DNA from: Natronorubrum halophilum
GTDB lineage: Archaea; Halobacteriota; Halobacteria; Halobacteriales; Natrialbaceae
Length of the DNA stretch: 64,000 nucleotides
Direction of reading: 5' to 3'
NCBI RefSeq assembly: GCF_003670115.1
Contig: NZ_QQTY01000003.1
Coordinates: 124,001 to 188,000 of the forward strand
Below, one piece after another: positions 59,031 to 64,000 of the stretch; the first letter of the stretch is position 1, and every line of letters begins with the position of its first letter. The notes beneath the pieces are model-generated. The model saw only the letters and a program-made list of their open reading frames with translations, was not told the DNA's origin and ran no database searches. Made by a program: the position numbers and the translations under genes.

Positions 59031-60029
59031 TCATTCGAAGTGCGGGATGACGTGCTCCTCGAAGGCCTCGATCGTCTCGTAGGGGTCGCCACACTTCGAT
59101 CCGACGAGCACCCGCGAGACGCCGGCGTCCTCGAGCGCTTCGAGCTCCGCGACGATGTCGTCCGGGTCGTCGGTGATGTTGTTCTCCTCGATCAGCTCCG
59201 CGTCGGAGAGGTCCTCGAGGCGCCGATCCGCGACGCGCTGGATCGAGCGCGGGTCGGGGTTGTCGAGTTCGGTATCGTCGGGGGTGTACTCGCCCATCTC
59301 GCGGATCTCCGCGGCGAGTTCGTCGGGATCGCCGATGTTCGCGGTGAACTCCGTGGTTACGTCGACGGACTCGAAGTCGCGGTCAGCCTTCTCCAGTCCC
59401 TCCTTGAAGTTCGGGACGATTCGGGAGTCGATCCGGTCAGCCGGCGCGGCCGTCAGGAGGTGGTCCGCGAACCGCCCGGCGAGTTCGACCGACTTCGGTC
59501 CCCAACCGGCCCAGTGGACCGGAATGTCGGACTTCGCCCCGGTGTAGAGTTTGAGCCCCTCGTACTGGAAGTAGTCGCCGTCGTACTCGACGTACCCGTC
59601 CTCGTTCCAGAGGCGCTTCATGACGTCGATCGCTTCGATCAGCATCCGGGCGCGGCGACTCCAGTCGGGCCACTCGGACTCCGTGAAGTGTGCTTCGTTG
59701 AGCGCCTCTCCGACGCCGACGCCGAGGTTCACTCGACCCGGGTACATGTTGTCGAGCGTCGCGAACGCCTGGGCGACCAGCGGCGGTCGGTACCGAAAGA
59801 TCGGACAGGTCACGGAGGTCCCGACGGGGACGTCGGGCACTTCGCTCATCAGCGATCCGAACCAGGGGAACACGTGGTGCGTGTACGGTCGCGAGTCGAT
59901 CCACGGCAGGAAGTGGTCGCCGATCCAGATGCCCTCGAATCCGGCGTCGACCGCGGACTTTGCGAGGGTGATATCCGAGCGCGGATCCCGGAAACAGCCG
60001 TAGACGTTGTAGTGAATCTCTACTGCCAT
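59031..60029 (-). CDS. LLM-class F420-dependent oxidoreductase
   Basis: A 332-residue luciferase-like TIM barrel: EGIWIGDHFLPWIDSRPYTH, VTCPIFRYRPPLVAQAFATL, MYPGRVNLGVGVGEALNE, and IPVHWAGWGPKSVELAGRFA. It belongs to the F420-dependent glucose-6-phosphate dehydrogenase-like branch. It may oxidise a sugar or alcohol intermediate. The ATG at 60029 lies about 26 nt after TTATATTAG (60051-60059, minus strand), which supports it. Confidence 0.86.
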   Translation of the reverse strand: MAVEIHYNVYGCFRDPRSDITLAKSAVDAGFEGIWIGDHFLPWIDSRPYTHHVFPWFGSLMSEVPDVPVGTSVTCPIFRYRPPLVAQAFATLDNMYPGRVNLGVGVGEALNEAHFTESEWPDWSRRARMLIEAIDVMKRLWNEDGYVEYDGDYFQYEGLKLYTGAKSDIPVHWAGWGPKSVELAGRFADHLLTAAPADRIDSRIVPNFKEGLEKADRDFESVDVTTEFTANIGDPDELAAEIREMGEYTPDDTELDNPDPRSIQRVADRRLEDLSDAELIEENNITDDPDDIVAELEALEDAGVSRVLVGSKCGDPYETIEAFEEHVIPHFE

Positions 60030-60050
60030 AGTCCAAGCTTGGCACACGCC

Positions 60051-60059
60051 CTAATATAA
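60051..60059 (-). promoter_or_regulatory. TATA element of LLM oxidoreductase gene
   Basis: TTATATTAG on the minus strand, centred 26 nt before the ATG at 60029, consistent with a leaderless transcript. Confidence 0.55.
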
Positions 60060-60246
60060 CTGATGCGTCATCCGGCGGTGGATGAACGGGGTCGCCTCTA
60101 GAGAGCCGCGTCCGTTGGGCGTACGCAACGGACATCTCGAGACCCGCCTACCGGTTCGGGTCGGGGTCTGAGAACTGGTTCCCGCCGAACGGTCTCTCAC
60201 GATCACCGAAATCTATAAGAATGCTAGATGGTGACGTTAGTACAGG

Positions 60247-61413
60247 ATGAGTTCACTGAGGCTAGAGAGCATACGGAAGGTTTTCGACGATCCGAACGAA
60301 GGTGAGATCGTCGCGGTAAACGATGTATCTATGGAGATCGAGGACGGGGAGTTCATGGTGCTCGTCGGACCGTCCGGGAGCGGAAAGTCAACGCTGCTTC
60401 GCTTGATCTCCGGGCTCGAAACGCTGACGAGCGGAGAGCTCTATCTCGGTGGCGAGGAGATCGGACAGACCAAACCGAAAAACCGGGACCTCGCGATGGT
60501 GTTTCAGAACTATGCGCTCTATCCGCATCTCACGGCCCGCGGCAACATGTCGTTCGGGCTGAAGATGCAGCGGGAACTCGACGAAGCGGAGATCGACGAG
60601 CGCGTCGACGAAGCCGCCGACATCATGGACATCGGAGACCTGCTCGACAAGATGCCGAGCGAGCTCTCGGGCGGGCAACAACAGCGCGTCGCGCTCGGCC
60701 GGGCGATCGTCCGCGAACCGGCTGTCTTCCTGATGGACGAACCGCTCTCGAATCTCGACGCCAAGCTCCGCTCGCAGATGCGGACCGAGATTCAGCGCCT
60801 GCAGAGCGAACTCGACGTCACGACGATCTACGTCACGCACGACCAGACCGAGGCGATGACGATGGGCGACCGAATCGCGATCATGAATCAGGGCGAGCTT
60901 CAGCAGGTTGCGACGCCGCTCGAGGCCTACTACGAGCCGGTCAACGTCTTCGTCGCGGGGTTCATCGGATCGCCGAGCATGAACTTCATCTCGATGACCA
61001 CCGACTGGTCCAACGACCGGCTGACGCTCGAAAACGACGCCTTCTCTTACGGCACGTCGAACGTACTCGGCGACGAACTGACCGACGACGGCCGGGAGAT
61101 CCTCCTCGGGATCCGCCCCGAGGACATCGATCTCGTTCGGTCGCCGACGGAGACGTCGGTCACCGTCGAAGTCGACGTCATCGAACCGCTCGGGGAGAAA
61201 CATCTCCTCTACTTCGATATCGGTCGGGAGACCTACATCGCGAGCGTCCCGGGATACTACCAGATCGAGGGCGAAGACAGGATTCACCTCGACATTCCCG
61301 AACAGCGGGTCCACCTGTTCGACGCCGAGTCGCATCGGACGATCAAGAACCGCGAACCAGCCTCGGACGACGATGCCCGTCTGGGCGAACAAATCACGGT
61401 CAACGACCGATGA
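60247..61413 (+). CDS. Sugar-type ABC transporter ATPase (UgpC/MsmK-like)
   Basis: A 388-residue carbohydrate-uptake ATPase. Walker A GPSGSGKST, Q-loop MVFQNYALYPHL, signature LSGGQQQRVALGRA, Walker B VFLMDEPLSNLD and H-loop YVTHDQ. A TOBE/OB regulatory region of about 140 residues follows (GIRPEDIDLV, EPLGEKHLLYF). CUT1-type, for sugars or glycerol phosphates. TATA-like ATCTATAAG (60209-60217) gives a short leader of about 8 nt. The permease start near 63619 probably belongs to the same transporter. Confidence 0.9.
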   Translation: MSSLRLESIRKVFDDPNEGEIVAVNDVSMEIEDGEFMVLVGPSGSGKSTLLRLISGLETLTSGELYLGGEEIGQTKPKNRDLAMVFQNYALYPHLTARGNMSFGLKMQRELDEAEIDERVDEAADIMDIGDLLDKMPSELSGGQQQRVALGRAIVREPAVFLMDEPLSNLDAKLRSQMRTEIQRLQSELDVTTIYVTHDQTEAMTMGDRIAIMNQGELQQVATPLEAYYEPVNVFVAGFIGSPSMNFISMTTDWSNDRLTLENDAFSYGTSNVLGDELTDDGREILLGIRPEDIDLVRSPTETSVTVEVDVIEPLGEKHLLYFDIGRETYIASVPGYYQIEGEDRIHLDIPEQRVHLFDAESHRTIKNREPASDDDARLGEQITVNDR

Positions 61414-61441
61414 GAACAACGGCGGACCGTTTTACTGCTGG

Positions 61442-62266
61442 TTACTCCGATACCGGAGGCGTTTCGATGTCGTACACCGTCCGTTCGAAGCTGTGATCGA
61501 GACCCGCCGTCAGTCCACCGTCGACCGTGAGTTCGGTCCCGGTAACGAACGAGGACATCGGCGAGGCCAGGTAGAGGACCGCGTCGGCGACTTCTTCCGG
61601 CCGGCCGAGTCGGTCGACGGCGTACTGGTCGAGCCACTCCTTTTCGACTTTCGGAGCGTCCTTCCGCGCCATCTCCTCGCGCCGAGTCTCCGTCTGAATC
61701 GTTCCGGGACAGACGACGTTCGACCGGATACCGTGGCAGCCGTACTGCGTCGCGATCACCCTCGAGAGCGCGAACAGCCCGCTTTTGGCCGACGAGTACG
61801 ACGTCAGCGAAATTCCGGTCAGCGCGTTGACCGACGACGTGTGGACCATCCGGCCGCCACCGCTCTCGATCATCGCCGGCAGCGCCGCTTTCGCGCAGAG
61901 GAACGGGCCCGTGAGGTTGATCGCCAGGTTGCGCTCCCAAACGTCCTCGTCGATCTCGTGAAGTTTTCCGTCGCCGAACGACCCGCCAGCGTTGTTGACG
62001 AGCACGTCGAGACTGCCGAACTCCTCGACGGTCGTCTCGACGAGCGCTTCGACCTGAGTAGCGTCGCTCACGTCCGTCGGGACGAACGTTACGTCGCCGG
62101 CCCCTTCCGCCAGTTCGACCTCGACGTCGGTGCCGCTCTCCTCGTCGATATCGGCGATCACGACGTTCGCACCCTCCGCGGCGAATCGAGTCGCGATCGC
62201 GCGCCCAATTCCGGACGCCCCACCGGTAACGATAGCAGTATCTCCCTCCAACAGTTGCTTTTGCAT
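61442..62266 (-). CDS. SDR-family oxidoreductase
   Basis: A 274-residue classical short-chain dehydrogenase. TGGASGIGRAIA at about 15-26, acidic D39 favouring NAD, NNAG, catalytic Ser in VHTSSVNAL, Y and K in YSSAKSGLF, and FVTGTELTVDGGLTAG. All active residues are present. Likely sugar or sugar-acid dehydrogenase by context. Convergent with the ABC ATPase gene (28 nt apart) and divergent from the TIM-barrel gene. Confidence 0.87.
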   Translation of the reverse strand: MQKQLLEGDTAIVTGGASGIGRAIATRFAAEGANVVIADIDEESGTDVEVELAEGAGDVTFVPTDVSDATQVEALVETTVEEFGSLDVLVNNAGGSFGDGKLHEIDEDVWERNLAINLTGPFLCAKAALPAMIESGGGRMVHTSSVNALTGISLTSYSSAKSGLFALSRVIATQYGCHGIRSNVVCPGTIQTETRREEMARKDAPKVEKEWLDQYAVDRLGRPEEVADAVLYLASPMSSFVTGTELTVDGGLTAGLDHSFERTVYDIETPPVSE

Positions 62267-62292
62267 GCCGTTCGTACGGTACGACGCTCACC

Positions 62293-62315
62293 ATTTATCT
62301 CTTACCTAGATTTTT
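62293..62315. promoter_or_regulatory. Divergent promoter of SDR and TIM-barrel genes
   Basis: Two TATA-like elements back to back: AGATAAAT on the minus strand (62293-62300), about 31 nt before the SDR start, and GATTTTT on the plus strand (62309-62315), about 29 nt before the ATG at 62341. Confidence 0.5.
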
Positions 62316-62340
62316 GTCGCTCGACGCTAACGTACAGCGT

Positions 62341-63495
62341 ATGACGTTCGCTACGTGGGCGTACCCGTGGGACCTGCTCGATACGGGCGTCGAGTCGGTC
62401 GCCGAACAGCTCCTCGATCTCGGGATCACCGAGATAAACCTCGCCACCAACTACCACACCGTACAAACGTATCTACCGCACAATCCTGAACGACGGACGT
62501 TCTTCGCCAGGTCGAGTTCGTACTTCCAGCCCGGAGAGATGTACGGCGACCTCGAGCCCGTCCCGAACGAGCGGATGGGCGACGACGACTGGCTCGCGGT
62601 GATCGACCGCGAACTCGCCGATACCGAGGTATCGCTGAACTCCTGGACCGTCGGCTGTCACAACTCGCGGCTCGGGATGTCTCGTCCCGAGTACGCGCTA
62701 CGGAACGCGTTCGGCGATCCGCTCGTGTTCGGCCTCTGTCCGTCCCGGTCCGCCGTACAGGAGTATCTCCTCGCGCTGCTCGCCGACCTCGACGACCGGG
62801 CGGCCTTCGAGCGGATCGAGCTCGAGACGTTCAACTACTTCTACGGCACCGGTTACGGGTGGCACCACGACAAGTTCCACGCGCGCCTCGGTGCGCTCGG
62901 CGAATTCTTGTTCGGCGTGTGCTTTTGCGACGACTGCCGTGCGAACGCGCGGCAAACGGGCGTTGACGCCGACGCGGTTGCGGAGACCGTCAGGTCGACC
63001 GTGGACGCGATCTCCGCCGGCGAGTTCCCCCACGACGTCGATGTCGGCGGGTGGTTTCGGGAGCATCCCGAGGTCGGTGCCTACATCGACGTACGGATCA
63101 ACACGCTGACCGATCTGTACCGTCGGCTCGCGGCCGTCGTCGAGGACGCGGAACTGGGCGCGTACGTGGGCATGAAGGGCGTGGAGAACTCCTGGATGCA
63201 CGGACTGGACCTCCGGGCGCTATCGGACTCGCTCGACTACGTTACGGTCATGGCCTATCGGGAGACTCGAGAAGAGACGGTCGACTGCTTGCAGCTAACT
63301 CGAGAGCTGGTCGATCTTCCGGTGCACGTCGGCGTCCTTCCCGCACATCCCTACGTCCACGACGAGGCGACGGTCGGAGACATCGTGGACGGACTCGTCG
63401 AGAACGATACCGATCGCGTGTCGTTCTACAACTACGGGCTCTTGCCCGAACGCAATCTCGACTGGATCGGATCTTCGCTAGCCACACACCGGTGA
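62341..63495 (+). CDS. TIM-barrel protein, glycoside-hydrolase-like
   Basis: A 384-residue protein starting MTFATWAYPWDLLD. It has TIM-barrel-like periodicity: TEINLATNYHT, then long helical insertions, RIELETFNYFYGTGYGW, a Cys cluster FGVCFCDDCRANARQTG that resembles the CFC..C signature of putative glycoside hydrolases, YVGMKGVENSW and DYVTVMAYRET. Glu/Asp in these strands could be catalytic, but the family is not recognised with certainty. The ATG at 62341 is well placed relative to the promoter. It lies between the SDR and the permease gene, so it is probably part of the carbohydrate system. Confidence 0.65.
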   Translation: MTFATWAYPWDLLDTGVESVAEQLLDLGITEINLATNYHTVQTYLPHNPERRTFFARSSSYFQPGEMYGDLEPVPNERMGDDDWLAVIDRELADTEVSLNSWTVGCHNSRLGMSRPEYALRNAFGDPLVFGLCPSRSAVQEYLLALLADLDDRAAFERIELETFNYFYGTGYGWHHDKFHARLGALGEFLFGVCFCDDCRANARQTGVDADAVAETVRSTVDAISAGEFPHDVDVGGWFREHPEVGAYIDVRINTLTDLYRRLAAVVEDAELGAYVGMKGVENSWMHGLDLRALSDSLDYVTVMAYRETREETVDCLQLTRELVDLPVHVGVLPAHPYVHDEATVGDIVDGLVENDTDRVSFYNYGLLPERNLDWIGSSLATHR

Positions 63496-63618
63496 CGCGG
63501 GCCGGGCAAAGAATTATGAACACCTGTGCGTAACTGGATCACACGTGACACACAGACATGACTGACGTTGAAGCTACTATGAATGAACGGAACTGCTCGC
63601 GGCGGAGGCGTCCGTACC

Positions 63619-64000
63619 ATGAATGAGGAGTCACTGAAGTCACCGGGCACGTGGCGGCGTATCGTAACTAGTGACGCCGACCTGTCGAAAAAGCAGCGCA
63701 ACACGGTGATCGCGTGGGCCGCGCTTGCGCCGGTCCTGCTGTGGCTGTTGGTGTTCAAGTATCTCGCGCTCGGCTGGAACATCGTCCTGACGTTCTTCGA
63801 CCGAAGCTACACCGGCGAAATGTCGTTCGTCGGGTTGGAAAACTGGTCGATGTTGATGCAGGATCCGGTGTTTCCGACGGCGCTACGGAACACCATTATC
63901 CTCTTCGCGACGATCCCCGTCGGCATCGCGCTGGCGCTGTTCATCGCGATCCTGCTCAACCAGAAATTTCCGGGATCGAAGGTATTCCGCTCGGTGTTTT
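63619..64000 (+). CDS. Sugar ABC transporter permease, partial
   Basis: The start of a CUT1/MalF-like permease running off the window. It begins MNEESLKSPGTWRRIVTSD, with helix 1 (about 33-53, WAALAPVLLWLLVFKYL), the periplasmic loop FDRSYTGEMSFVGLENWSML and helix 2 (NTIILFATIPVGIALALF). The EAA loop lies beyond the window. It belongs with the ABC ATPase at 60247. A binding-protein gene is not seen within the window and is expected to its right. Confidence 0.85.
   Translation, partial: MNEESLKSPGTWRRIVTSDADLSKKQRNTVIAWAALAPVLLWLLVFKYLALGWNIVLTFFDRSYTGEMSFVGLENWSMLMQDPVFPTALRNTIILFATIPVGIALALFIAILLNQKFPGSKVFRSVF

Noticed and set aside
60388-61419. 343-codon minus-strand frame opposite the ABC ATPase
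   Set aside because: Antisense shadow of an ATPase gene with all motifs intact.

Overview
The window is chromosomal or large-replicon DNA from a haloarchaeon (class Halobacteria). Evidence: acidic, Asp/Glu-rich proteins with high-GC codon use; many genes that start at or within about 10 nt of the expected transcription start, with a TATA-like element about 25-30 nt upstream (leaderless mRNA); twin-arginine rather than Sec signal peptides; an archaeal aCPSF1/FttA-type nuclease; a Bat-type HTH regulator; F420-type luciferase-fold oxidoreductases; and haloarchaeal IS types (IS200/IS605 with TnpB, IS6-like, IS5/IS4-like relics). I cannot place it to genus. There is no rRNA, tRNA or CRISPR array.

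Layout. 0-7 kb is a stress island: six intact UspA genes (one with two domains), a decayed seventh copy, a dodecin-like protein lacking the usual flavin residues, and a SOUL haem-protein relic. 7-19 kb holds unlinked accessory genes: an SDR gene broken by an in-frame TAG, a PPOX-like flavoprotein, a thioesterase/LLM-oxidoreductase pair lying between IS ends, a Tat-exported M23 peptidase, an ArsR-SRPBCC-membrane operon with a palindromic operator, an AI-2E-type permease and a Tat-exported two-repeat protein. 19.8-23.1 kb is a lower-GC unit: an ABC exporter, a decayed PadR gene, a membrane-anchored winged-helix protein and an intact PadR gene. 23-42.5 kb is a mosaic of ordinary genes and mobile-element debris, including one complete IS200/IS605 element whose left end supplies the C-terminus of a NikR-like regulator.

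42.8-49.2 kb is a catabolic operon (hydantoinase A, hydantoinase B, an isochorismatase-fold amidohydrolase and an isocitrate lyase/PEP mutase-fold enzyme) with a divergent Bat-type regulator. The first three match the N-methylhydantoin to N-carbamoylsarcosine to sarcosine steps of creatinine breakdown, but the substrate is an inference. 49.5-52.7 kb contains a broken macro-domain gene, the KH/beta-CASP nuclease gene and an IS6-like transposase relic.

53-64 kb is a second, larger catabolic island headed by an IclR regulator with two palindromes upstream: a creatininase-family amidohydrolase, RidA, an HSL-type esterase, a D-threonine-aldolase-like PLP enzyme, a mandelate-racemase-family dehydratase, an LLM oxidoreductase, a sugar-type ABC ATPase, an SDR, a TIM-barrel glycoside-hydrolase-like protein and the start of a sugar ABC permease that runs off the window. 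It looks like uptake and breakdown of a carbohydrate or sugar-acid compound, possibly carrying an amide or amino group, and is the best candidate here for an undescribed pathway.

IS debris recurs: at least five related ends of one IS6-like family (two as paired elements with near-perfect 8-bp direct repeats) and a separate 142-bp MITE. Their presence next to truncated or frameshifted genes suggests repeated insertion and loss.
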